From Hofstenia miamia (taxonomy: Eukaryota > Xenacoelomorpha > Acoela), in NCBI GenBank assembly GCA_004352715.1, contig SCFE01000055.1, forward strand, positions 767,273 to 831,272: a stretch of DNA of 64,000 bases, in the 5' to 3' direction. Numbering within the stretch: the first letter of the stretch is position 1; the number at the start of each line of letters is the position of its first letter. The translations under genes and the position numbers were made by a program. This document shows, one piece after another, positions 52,438-63,477 of this stretch. Below the pieces are notes generated by a model, which made no database searches, had not been told where the DNA came from, and saw nothing but the letters and a program-made list of their open reading frames with translations.

Positions 52438-52548
52438 AGGATCATTCACCTACTTCTGTGAGATTGTTCTTTAAAGATCCAAATCATAACAATGAAATAG
52501 AGCACAACGAAGAATTCTCATTGATTTGCATTTCCGATGGATATCCAG
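52438..52548 (+). CDS. Ig-superfamily protein, internal exon b (strands A-B of an Ig domain)
   Basis: A 111-base exon with an acceptor preceded by a long T-rich tract ending TTTTTAG and donor CCAG|GTATGC. It is phase 1 at both ends and fully open. It encodes 37 residues: SVRLFFKDP, then EIEHNEEFSLICISDGYP, the strand A, A' and B region of an I-set/C2-type Ig domain with the first disulfide Cys. Joined to exon a, the split codon reads Glu and gives a natural inter-domain linker. The domain is completed by the exon at 58480. The second possible AG two bases downstream would break the phase, so 52438 is preferred. An extracellular location is inferred from the domain type. Confidence 0.85.
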
Positions 52549-52670
52549 GTATGCATTCCTTCATATCACATCAAAATAAGACCTTTCATCTTTTATATTT
52601 TGTTTCATAAAAAATCATGTTGTCATTAGAATATCAGCATATGCACAGTAGGCCTTATTAAAATCCTTAT

Positions 52671-52672
<2 letters not shown>

Positions 52673-52710
<38 letters not shown>
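52673..52710. repeat. (TA)n microsatellite
   Basis: TA array of about 38 bases. The 20 bases before it (TTATTAAAATCCTTATGAC) recur exactly at the gap edge at 56407. Confidence 0.97.
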
Positions 52711-52713
<3 letters not shown>

Positions 52714-52982
52714 ATATAATAGTAAGCTCAGTGTTCAAAAAGGATCGTCTTTTGTGTTGACGATGTCAAAGAAAAAGTTTTGGTTTCTACTACTTAAGAA
52801 TTTAGTTTATAAATTGTGCTGTGATTCTAATCTAAACATTCTAGGCTGCGGAAACTTATTGTAGAACATCTGGCTAATTATAAATAACGCAATGCTGGAA
52901 TAATGTAGACAGTAAATGCTTTTCACAAAAACTTTTTGGCGTTAGTTTTCTGCATTTATTTCAAAAAAAATGTTTCTGAAGT

Positions 52983-54296
52983 CAAATCGAGATCATTGGC
53001 GGATCCAAGGGGAGAAATGGGGAGGGGGGTATGCATTCCCCTATCAGCAAAAATTTTCATCATACTTTTAATTTTCTTAGAACTCAGTCACTGTTATATT
53101 CTTAAAGCGAGTATTCCTTCCCCTAAAGATTAAATAATATCAAATTGTGATTACCCATATTTTATGAATTCAGTAAGTGCAAACATCTGTTTTATGCTAA
53201 CTCATGACATTGGCATGTCTATGGCTAAAATTTTCCAATGGAATATGTATATATCTTCGACTTAGGTATGTTGGTAAATGTTTATAATATAGCATTTACA
53301 TCATTGTTGTGAGATCACACCTGGAATGACTACTGTTGAAGGAATTACACAGCAAAACATCCAAAACATATGTAGTGAAATTAAATGCTCTTCTTAATAA
53401 AACATTTTAGGAGACAAGAATGTAAATCAATGTAAATCAACCCTTCACTCTAGAAAAAATTTAATGTCCTTCTAATATGCTTGAATTTATAACAAAAATA
53501 GGCTGACTGAGTAGCTAAAAACGTAGTCAACAACTACAAATACAACACTGATTATGACAATATTTCTAGTCCCTATCAAGCGGAAACTTCTCTTCATAGA
53601 TTCATATAAATTGTAATCCACAACTTTAGTTTATCTGATTACAGTAAGCGATTGCTTCTAAGCAGAAAAGTGTTTGAAAATTAAAAATCCAAAAAAAAAC
53701 TTGGAACTTCAAGCGATTTCCTTTTAAGTGTCTCTTCATCTTCTTCCACATACAGAGTAGACCAGCAATTGCAAAGTTGCCTTGAAGTTCAAATTCACTT
53801 GGATTACATCTCCCAATATCAAAAAATTATGAGCACACAAGATCATTACAAGAATGTATTCAACTTCTGCCTACTGCATAAATGCCATGTTTACCTTTGC
53901 ATCAATTCAGATTTAAACACATATTTTGTAAATCTTCACAGTCTATTTGTTATATGCAAATATTTTTTTAGAAATTCATTATTTTTTTATGAATATTTAT
54001 CATATATCTTTCATATTGTTCCTACACAAGTCGAATATATTGCTAGAAAATTGAATACTTGCTAAATTGCAAAATTATCTTGCTATGATATAGAAAGCAG
54101 ACATTCCAAGTTTCTCACAATTACCATGCAACACGCGCATTTTTGTTTTCTTTACGCAACCCGCATGAAATGACTTTCTTTTAAATTCAAATTGCTTAGG
54201 CTGGTTTTAGAAAATTTTTAAAAAAATGGGCTAGGCTGGTAAATTATCAGATCATACTTTCCCATCGATTTTTTCTGGATCCGCCCTTGATCGAGA
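52983..54296. mobile_element. Possible DNA element bounded by GGCGGATCC ends
   Basis: The left end GATCATTGGCGGATCCA (52986) and the right end, read on the opposite strand, GATCAAGGGCGGATCCAG form an inverted match about 1.3 kb apart. The G-rich left tip is followed by CCCCTATCAG. No transposase is visible between them. The two ends may instead be separate copies of one repeat. Confidence 0.4.
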
Positions 54297-54765
54297 GAAA
54301 TAACAAATTGGGGTCTATGCGAAAGATATTAATTTATTGTTGTTATAAGTTTCCTTGCCGAAAACGAATCTTTGAGAACGCGCCGAAATATCCTTCGAAT
54401 TAATATTTATATGGCGTTTCATCGCCAATACTTCTCATTACATTCTTTGCTACCGGGCAGATATGTATTTTTACGATTATAATCAGAGTTTAATATGAGT
54501 TTACTGCTGCTCTATATTTGAATTTATGGCATTTGGCACATATGCTATCACATTTTCCTCAAATGCTTTAACGTTCTATAGATGGTGATTTTCTACTATA
54601 TATGTAAATATTTGTATTTTGTGTTACAGCCTTTATCAGAAAAAATCACATTAGCAACTACGTTGGATTTATGGTTTTATGCTTGAAATTATAACACAAC
54701 GTAACATTTATGTAAAATATATTTATAGATATATAGTTTAAGTGAATTAGAAATTGTTATAAAGT

Positions 54766-54792
<27 letters not shown>
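54766..54792. repeat. (TA)n microsatellite
   Basis: Uninterrupted TA array of about 27 bases. Confidence 0.97.
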
Positions 54793-54796
<4 letters not shown>

Positions 54797-55041
54797 CTCT
54801 CCAGCTAAATGTTTCTTAAAAAAATCATCATGACCGCGTTTCCAAACATAAATACTTGAAATTTCGCAAGGTAGTGTCTCTTTATGCTACCTACCGGTAT
54901 AGAATATATATTTAAGTTTGAGTGAATACTGCGGGAGCAATGGCCACAAAATAGGTATTTTGGCGAAAAAGTGCGGTTCCCGCTAATTTTCTTAGAAATT
55001 TCGGACGGTTTCCCGCCAAATGTAAGGTTTTTGCATTTATC

Positions 55042-55068
55042 ATATATATATATATATATATATATATT
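55042..55068. repeat. (TA)n microsatellite
   Basis: Uninterrupted TA array of about 27 bases. Confidence 0.97.
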
Positions 55069-56230
55069 AAATCAAGGAAATGCCAAATCTATGATTTTAT
55101 TAAGTAAATGTCTTGAGAATATCGAATTTCGGATCATTCTTGAGATAGCTGTAAAACCATATTGTCTGATGAAGTTTTTTCCTTAACTGATCAATTCGAT
55201 GGACTTCAAAAAAATATCAGTTGAAAATATAAACAGTATAGTGTGGAATCACCTTGTCTTAAAATTCTGTTTTTAGAGTTAGTTATTCTCCGAAAAACTC
55301 ATTTATCCTTCAGAAGAACGTGTAAACCTAGTTCTTATGACTTATTACTATTAGGCGAAAATGAAAATTAATTGTGACCATTAATGGAAGATTCGATTGT
55401 CCCAAGAATAGTTTATTTGCAAACCTAAACCTATGTGGTAATTTTACAGCTTATTTGATATACACATTCTAGTTCAACGGCTATATCAAAATATTAACTT
55501 CATATGTTCTTAAACTACAGTGCTAAAATGATAATTCATTAAAATTTCAAAAATTTCACAGGCTAGCTTCTGTGATGGAACCTAAAATATCCAAACAAAG
55601 ATAAAGATTTAAAAGATCAAGTGTTTGCTATTTGTATTAGGATTAGACTGCATGTATTAAGGCCAGGACATATGCGAATTTGTTCGGACTTCAAAATCTA
55701 AATTTTGATGTATAACTTTGCAATTCATCCCGATGAAATTAAAATTATTAAACGCAATAAATATTATTGTATATTATAATATAATCAGTGAGTGAGAAGA
55801 TGGACTTGCAAAGTATTAACTGTGAGAATGTATATGCACATTGCATATGTCTACTATTTAATCATATTTAATAAATTTAAAAAAATTTGCTGATTGCTTA
55901 ATATGTTATTGGTAACGCATAGGCCTCTGAAGGAGGCAGCCATAGCTACACCCATAGATAATACGTAGTAAAGATTACACTATTTGGGAATATTACTAAA
56001 GCTAGATAATGCAATTTGTCAATGAAAATACGTGAATTAAGTGAAAAAATCCATATGCTTTATTGCAGGTAACTAATGATTTTATTGATTTCGTGACTTC
56101 AGAAAAATCAATTGGCATCTGCGTCGAAAAGTTGGATCTTCAATTAATACAGTCAATGAAGTAGCTGGTAAACTACGCTGATTTTTGTCATCTCTGTAGA
56201 AATATGACAATTAACATGTCAACATTTCAA

Positions 56231-56422
56231 ATATATATATATANNNNNNNNNNNNNNNNNNNNNNNNNNNNNNNNNNNNNNNNNNNNNNNNNNNNNNNNN
56301 NNNNNNNNNNNNNNNNNNNNNNNNNNNNNNNNNNNNNNNNNNNNNNNNNNNNNNNNNNNNNNNNNNNNNNNNNNNNNNNNNNNNNNNNNNNNNNNNNNNN
56401 NNNNNCTTATTAAAATCCTTAT

Positions 56423-56457
<35 letters not shown>
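56231..56457. repeat. (TA)n microsatellite with 162-N gap
   Basis: Short TA run, then N at 56244-56405, then 19 unique bases and a second TA run (56425-56457). The unique bases and TA run after the gap duplicate 52654-52710, see findings. Confidence 0.95.
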
Positions 56458-56458
<1 letters not shown>

Positions 56459-57270
56459 CTTGGCCTCGTCACCAAAGCTCATACCAAATTATCGTAGACT
56501 CAATAATTTCTATTGAAATTTTAATAGTATTTATGTACATATTACATAGTTATCCCAAAAATTCTTTTATTTTCAATATTATCTATACCTACATCAAATG
56601 TTCAAAAAATTATTGAAAAAATATTAACTAGTTTAGCAACTTTAAACAAATGTTCTTACAAATTCTAGAAATCGAAATGTTTGCTAAAGCTTCAAAAACA
56701 TTGAGATATACATATTAGTCAGTTGAGTCAGCTATGATTGAAAACATTCTAATTGCATACTTCCTACAGGGGGCTCCCTAAACTTAGTAATTGTTACCCA
56801 ATATCTATACATAATGCTGTTTTTATTTAAACACCTGTATAAAAGGTATGGTTTATTTGATCCGGAGAACACTTCTATATACATTATGTAGTCGTCAATT
56901 TACTATCGCTAAATAAATGTGCGATAAGAGTCTTTTTCATTGTTTAATTTTTCTGGTACTTGTTTTTCACTCGAGCAGAAAGTGTAAATCTCTTCAATTA
57001 CATTTAGTGTTTTAATGTTAATACAAATAGTTTTATAGCGAAATCCTTTTAAGCTTTGATTTCTTTAGAAATGTCAATAATATGCAATACAGATTGCGGT
57101 AGGTGTGTAAGATAATCGAAAAATATCAAGTTGCATTTGTTTTTTTAATTAATTTTATATGCATTTATTATGTATTTCAAGAATTGATTCATACATTTTC
57201 ATTGATGTTTATAAATACTATTCTTATTTGAATACCTAATGTGAATCGTCATGATGTCTGCACCATAGAT

Positions 57271-57580
57271 GGACGCGGGTGTATTTTTTTATTACCGCAT
57301 TGCACCTTCACTTGCATGACTGTTAGAAAAATCCGCCCGTGCCCACAATACATCCGCTATTTTCTAAATGTCATTTCAAGTAATTAAACCAAAAAATGTC
57401 AATCACCAAATCGACTTTCTATTAATTTTTATAATTGAGTGAATAATGTCAAATACATTATATTATATAGATTTCGTAGCATAAATAATATTGTATTAGT
57501 TTAGTATTACACATGTAAGAAAATAAAAATGTCTACCCGCGTGGCATCTGAAATTTAGTACCCGCACTGCACCGCACTCC
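57271..57580. repeat. Possible small DNA element with CGCGGGT ends
   Basis: The left GGACGCGGGTGTATTTTTT and the reverse complement of the right ATGTCTACCCGCGTGGC form an imperfect inverted pair about 270 bases apart. The block TACCCGCACTGCACC at the right repeats TACCGCATTGCACC at the left in direct orientation. GC-rich ends around an AT-rich core suggest a decayed non-autonomous element. Confidence 0.45.
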
Positions 57581-58479
57581 ACAAAAAAGAGCAGTATACG
57601 ATACATTAGCAATTCATTAGACAATCATGTGATAAAGGTTAATTCACATTCATAAATCATTGCATCAAAAGCTCACAATCCTCCAAATTTGCAAATGCAT
57701 TCACAAGAAATTCAATAGATGCGGTATATAATCTTAAAAAGATCATTCATATACAATATTTATCTATTTCGTCTAACTTAATAAGTAATGAAGCTTCAGC
57801 TCATAAAAGTCATTTGCGTTATAGCAACTTAAATACTTCTGCGTTACAAAACGCACTCCAAACGAAGACAAACTGGTAAAAATTGTTTGATTACAAAACT
57901 AAAGTAGAATCCTAGGTCAACAATAGTCTTCATCACTGATGAAGGATTCATTGAGCTGCATTTAGCAGCAATCAACAATAATACTGCAAAATATATATGC
58001 CACTCTTTCCGACGTGAACACCTCGAGTATAGATACATAATACGGTAATACATAACATACTCTTCAAAAAACGTGTTTTATAACTATTCTTCAAATTGAA
58101 GTAGGTTTTTGATCAAATTATCTTACTCGGCTTCTTTAACTGTGTTAATAGCGGAAGTGGCACTGTCACAGGTCAACTCACTTTCTCATTTGTTGATGAA
58201 TTTCTTCCTTGATTCTAACATATTTTTGAAAATATCTTCCGAAAATTATTAATTCTCTAAGGTTCTGCACATGTGCATATCATACACTAGTCTTTGTTGA
58301 CAATATTTCAAGAATTTGCTAAATATCAAAATCAAACAAACCAAGTCAACCATCCTGAAAATAAAAAATCAAAACAAATAATATTTGATATTAATCTACA
58401 TGCATGATGCACTAACTATTTTTTCAAATAATCAGCTTTTATGGTTGATTAGAATGGAATTTTTAATATATTCCTTTAG

Positions 58480-58695
58480 AGCCCGACATATTTTTCCTAA
58501 ATGGAGCGAATGACACGCAATTGAAAGGATTCAAAGTTTCTCAGAATTATTCGATGAAAGGCGAGTCCCGTGCGGAGTCCTTGTTTAAAGCCAGTTCTCT
58601 CCCTCGCGAACCTACCATTACAATTGTCTGCAGTGCAAAAAATCGTCTGAATCCTATAGCCATTAAATCGGAGCCACTTATTTTGACACGCTACT
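58480..58695 (+). CDS. Ig-superfamily protein, internal exon c (strands C-G of the same Ig domain)
   Basis: A 216-base exon with acceptor TATTCCTTTAG and donor CTACT|GTAAGT. It is phase 1 at both ends and open for 72 codons. Joined to exon b it reads GYP-E-PDIFFLNG, the B-C turn and strand C. Phe stands where the usual strand C Trp is expected. AESLFKASSL (strand E), ITIVCSAKNRL (strand F with the second disulfide Cys) and IKSEPLILTRY (strand G) follow. Sequons at NDT and NYS suggest N-glycosylation and an extracellular face. With exon b the domain is close to normal Ig size. More exons must follow downstream, outside what I can recognise. The minus-strand frame over the same bases is a shadow. 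Family of cell-surface protein not recognised. Confidence 0.9.
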
Positions 58696-59458
58696 GTAAG
58701 TGTAATTTGTACACTGATTTGAATATATTCAGGTATCACTACGTAAGTGGCCTTCTATACTCTAGTATTATAGACGAAATTATATTAACTTCATTTGTTC
58801 TTTAGAATGCGAAATCTCATTGTGTGCCCTTCTCAATTTTAAATTCAATGTTATTTCGCAAATGATAATATGATATTGTCCGTTTTAAAGATTTTATTGA
58901 TAGTTCTTGGAAGGTTATTCTCTAATGTAAACTGATTTCCGAAGAGAGGTTTTCAGAGCGCCGTAGTAATTTTCGGTAACACAGTTTACGTCATTGCAGG
59001 ATTAGTTTAATTATAGATTTGTTAATTTTGCAAATCAGTCGCTTTGATTTACCGCTTCTTCACTTAAGCGATCCTATTAAACACTTCAAAGTTGCACTGA
59101 GATGAATTTCAATACGATGCCCAACACTTTGACTTATTTAACTGTAAATAATTAATGTTCACTCGAGCCTTTAAATTTATTAGCTATATTCATGCTCTGA
59201 TCAGTATTCATATTTTGCTTTCAACTTCGAATTCTTATAGTTGACTGCAATGGTTAGATTTTTGCATGATAATGCTGCACTCACACATTTCTGCTTTAAG
59301 GACAATGTTCTTTTTTCAACTAGTTTTAAAATTTTTTCTTGATAAAACTATTGAAATGTAGAGTATGAGATATGAGGGCATATTTATACCTTTTCGCATA
59401 AACAATTAGCTTATACAATAATATCATATCTATTTTTTATTTGGCTTAATTGCTTATG

Positions 59459-59483
59459 TATATATATATATATATATATATAT
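59459..59483. repeat. (TA)n microsatellite
   Basis: Uninterrupted TA array of about 25 bases. Confidence 0.97.
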
Positions 59484-61186
59484 GAATTTGAAAATAGATG
59501 CAATGACTATAAGTATTATTCTACTTTATATGAAGATGATAAATGAAATATGGAAATAACTCTAGATCATCACGAGGTTGAAGCATAATTAAAGCTGACT
59601 TAAGCATGTTATTTGTGGGAGCAAAGCTTGAATTGCTTAGTGATATTTCCAAAATACCAAATCATTATCATTATCACATTTATTTTTACAATAGCAACAG
59701 ACAATTCTTTCTAAGAGAACTGTAGATGTGTTCTACATGCATTTGGCCCATTTATCTCACAATATTTAAGAGTAATAATTAAAATGTACTGAGACAGAAA
59801 ATTATTTATTAGTCACTCGCGTGTGGGCAACCACTGTTCACATTTTCTGTTTATATGCAATTTTTATTCCATCGGCTTGTCAATTATATTCCAAAACTAT
59901 AGCTAAATAATCCTTTGGGTCAAAGAAAAAGTTGATTTTTCCATTTAAGCCTGAGTGGCCAATAATTTCCTCCGTTCATTTAGAGAATTTAGTATTCAAA
60001 ATTTCCCATTTGCACTTTAAGTTATTTCTTTGAAATCGTTTTCTTTGATGATTGGTATCGGACATTTTAGTATCTCTTAATGAACATGTCTCTTAACTAA
60101 TGTTCGCTTTAAGCGAATCGTATTTTGCAAAATCTCGGATATTTTCCTTAAATAAATTCACATTTTATTAATGTAGCTGGGCTCGAGTTTGTTTTCACTT
60201 TAATTGGTACATTAGAAATGTAAGCACATTGTCGAAATGAAAGCTGTTTCTTTCTTCCTGCCATTTTTAAAAAGTTCAATTAGGAAATCCACTTGAGTTC
60301 TTTCGAAGTGTATATATTTCGAAATAGAGCTTATAATTCAATGCATATTGAGCGTTTATTAGAATACCAAATGCCTGTGTAGACTGCTTATTGGTTTTTT
60401 TATTCTTAGAAAGTAATTTATTTTCTAAAGGAGCATTACCCTCAAATACATGCCCCATGCAGCTTTTGCCATAAAAAATCCGATTATCAACACATTTCGT
60501 TTCATTTTGAACCCTAAGTCGCACACTTTTCCATAATATATTACCCTTCAAATTACTTCTTTATTATAAAAACATTTTCTGTGCAATGAGTATAGTCTAA
60601 TATTATAAATAATTCTTCAAAACCTTTCCTGGTTTGGTTTCATTTGCAGTAAAAAGTCTTTGCTTTACTTAAATGTAACATTAATTTTTGCAATTTAATC
60701 AACTTTATTGGTTACGATTTTATTTTTGTTAAAATATTCTAGCTAATTAAACTAAAGGTTGTGCATCATTTCTTTGTAAGAAGTTTGTTGCAACGAATTC
60801 GTTGTGCTTTTTAATCAATTAGAGAAATTGCTCTGTATCATTTATATTTTTAGCGTTCTACAACAATAGAAGTAAAAATTCATTAAAATTGTGAAATATA
60901 TTTATTAATTTTAGTAAAAATTACAACGTAATATTTTTAATAGAATTTTTTTTTAAAATGCCTATTTACTATTAGATAGTCTTCTAGACTTTATCCATGT
61001 TATGTATATGATCATACAACTCTTAAAATCCTTTCATATTTTCTCTTCAAAAATTTAATATAAATTTGATATTTTAACATTTTGCATTGTTGAACATAAA
61101 ATGTAATTTGCAAAGTTCTTAGTAATGCATCCAGTGTATGCGAAGTTTATATAACTAAAAAGAACGAGTAAAAGCCTGTGCTTCCA

Positions 61187-61345
61187 CTCCATAGAAGTAA
61201 CACCAACCTAAGCTTTAAAGTCCTTCCATATATTTTTGAAAAGTTGACTTCACTTAAAATTTGCTTTCAATCTTTAGCATGGCATTTGCAAGAACTTCCA
61301 AGAACTTTAAAGTCTAAGTTGATATCACTTCTATGGGGCAACACC
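61187..61345. repeat. Imperfect inverted repeat (hairpin)
   Basis: The left arm near 61189-61232 (CCATAGAAGTAACACC and CTTTAAAGTCCTT) pairs with the right arm near 61300-61342 (ACTTTAAAGTC and ACTTCTATGGGG). Arms are about 40-45 bases at roughly 75-80 percent by eye, with a spacer of about 70 bases. Either a small MITE or a hairpin transcript source. Confidence 0.5.
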
Positions 61346-62095
61346 TCACCCCTCGAAGCTGTTGTCTTTAACCAAGTATTAGCTTGAGAATTTTTTTTAT
61401 CTTATTCGATTTTCTACCTTGTGTTCCTCGCATTTGACTATAAATGTTCCAACATATAACTAAGATATTGCAACTTTAAGTGGCATAATAGTCCAACAGA
61501 CATTTCGGGTGAAATCTCTATATAGCAAAATTATCGAATTTGTATGGATATCGATGTTGCTTGGAAAAAACGCTTAACGCTTATTGTTTCAGAGGGTTCC
61601 ATTTAGAATTTTGAGTGCATTTTCATTAAGATTTTTTTATGCGTACAAATAATTAATATATTGTTGAAAATATTTATTTAGCATTTCAACATTAAGCTTA
61701 TTTACTCCTACAATAGATCGCTTGCAACCTCATTTAAAAAAAAATCTATTAATAGCTCTGCTGATATTAATTGTTTTTCCCACTTTCGTTATTTAAAAGA
61801 CGGTTTACATTACATCCATTCTAACGATATATTTCAATTGTCAAAAGACGAATTTATTTATAACATCAAAATCTAAACAAACCCTTTCTAACGAATGCTG
61901 TTTTACTTATTAAGTAGTTCTTCGAATCAGTTTGTGACCTTCTTACAAAGAGCAACAACATAACTGCTCTTAACATTACCTTTTATATAATAGATAAACG
62001 ATAAATTGTATAGTTAGCTAATTATTCACTAGGAATTTTGCAAAATCTGTAATGATTTCCTAAAAAAGTTTTTATATGTTTATAACTCACGAATG

Positions 62096-62433
62096 GAGCT
62101 CGGCGGTATACCGACTAACAACAGAAAACGAATCGAAAGATAAAAATCAAAACCGACTTTTCGGTTTTTAGCAAAATCAGTTGCCTACAATGTGATATCC
62201 AAGAAATAAAGCAGTATTCTGGGAATATACTCCAAAATGCTTGGCAAGTTTGAAGTGTAAATGCGTTTGATTGATTAACAGTTTAAATTTAGTGTTACGA
62301 AATTATACATTAGAAAGGTATGTTTCTCTTGAATAACGTTTTCTAATAACAATATTAGTTAGTTAAAAAGCCGAAAGCGCGGTTTTGATGCGTAAGTAAA
62401 CCGGGTTCGTTTCTTGGAAACCGCCGAGCACTC
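62096..62433. mobile_element. MITE-like element with about 75-base inverted ends
   Basis: The left arm 62096-62170 (GAGCTCGGCGGT, then AAACGAA, ATCAAAACCG and CTTTTCGGTTTTTA) is inverted at 62361-62433 (ending ACCGCCGAGCACTC). Core of about 190 AT-rich bases without coding capacity. The arms are diverged, so the insertion is old. Target-site duplication not clear. Confidence 0.65.
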
Positions 62434-63477
62434 CCGAACTAATGAAGATATGTAAAATCTGGAAACACTACCAGATAGAGAATTGTCTCCTCTTTCATTT
62501 TCGACTTTAATTCGCGTTCCTGTCCAGGCGCACTTTATCGGGGCTCACACTGTATTTATCGAAAAGGAAAATATTTTAGGGTAGTTGTTGCGTTTTCAAG
62601 TGCATTAAGCCGAATCATTATCTGAACATTAGGTATGATCGGAATTTATTTTTTTCCAAAAATCTGATTTCTCATTGAAAAAAAATAATATTTTCAGGCA
62701 CATGAATAATTCTTAGCACAAAACCTTATCAATACATGAATGTCCATAGATGTGTCCAAATCGAAGGCTTTCATTATTTCAATATTCTCAAAAATGGATA
62801 TAGGGTTAACATATATTAACCAATATATTTAAAATTAACCACACTTCAGCTAATCTAAACAGTATTAGATTGGAGATTGATATGTTGTTGAAGACAATAG
62901 ATCCCTTTGATGTGAAACAAAATGTATGCTGACATTAGAGATTAACATTATGTGAGCATTGCGGTTCTATCAGTATACTCAAAAAAGATATTCTATACAT
63001 TAAATTTATTATTTTCTATTAATATGTATTCAATATCAATGTGTTCATAATTCTGTTCACAATAGAATATCAGTAAAAATTAAAAAATTAGAAATTAAAT
63101 TTGATTAGAAGTACAATTCCAAATTTGAAAACAACCTAAATTATTAGTTTTAATTAACTTATATCCATTTCTTACAATTACTTTTTAATTTTGAATAAAT
63201 TATTCTAATTTTTATAAAAAATATGCAATCAATTAAATGCTCTAAAATTTAAACACTATGTTTTAACATTGTCTAAATTATGCTTCCATGACAAAAACAT
63301 TGCAACCGTACTATGGTGAACTCTATGTCGTGGGGAAAAATGGAACTAGAAAGAAATGAGCTAGAATTCACAATATTATATCGTAAGTTACGCAAATAAT
63401 TTTAGTTCGTGTTAACTCTACAATCTATTTTAGTGACAAAAACCACCATTCTACAAAATACCCAATTGGGATGTCCC

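Larger units (their letters stand above)
52549..58479 (+). other. Intron (about 5.9 kb) splitting an Ig domain
   Basis: GTATGC donor and TTCCTTTAG acceptor. It lies between strand B (DGYP) and strand C (PDIFFLNG) of one Ig domain. Contents, listed separately: (TA)n arrays, a 162-N gap and two repeat-like regions. No other gene seen, including in 53.1-54.2 and 54.9-56.2 kb. Confidence 0.8.
58696..63477. other. Presumed intron and repeats; no further exon recognised
   Basis: It begins with the donor of exon c. Short open frames (for example 60276-60551 minus and 61178-61387 plus) lack domain character. It contains a (TA)n array at 59459, a hairpin at 61187 and a long-TIR element at 62096. A next Ig-gene exon would need a phase-1 acceptor; I found none that convinces. 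Confidence 0.55.

Noticed and set aside
54958-55021. TTTGGCG...CGCCAAA inverted pair
   Set aside because: Seven-base stem with poor extension, expected by chance in a window this long.
58497-58739. 80-codon open frame on the minus strand
   Set aside because: Shadow of Ig exon c, which has splice sites and Ig motifs on the + strand.
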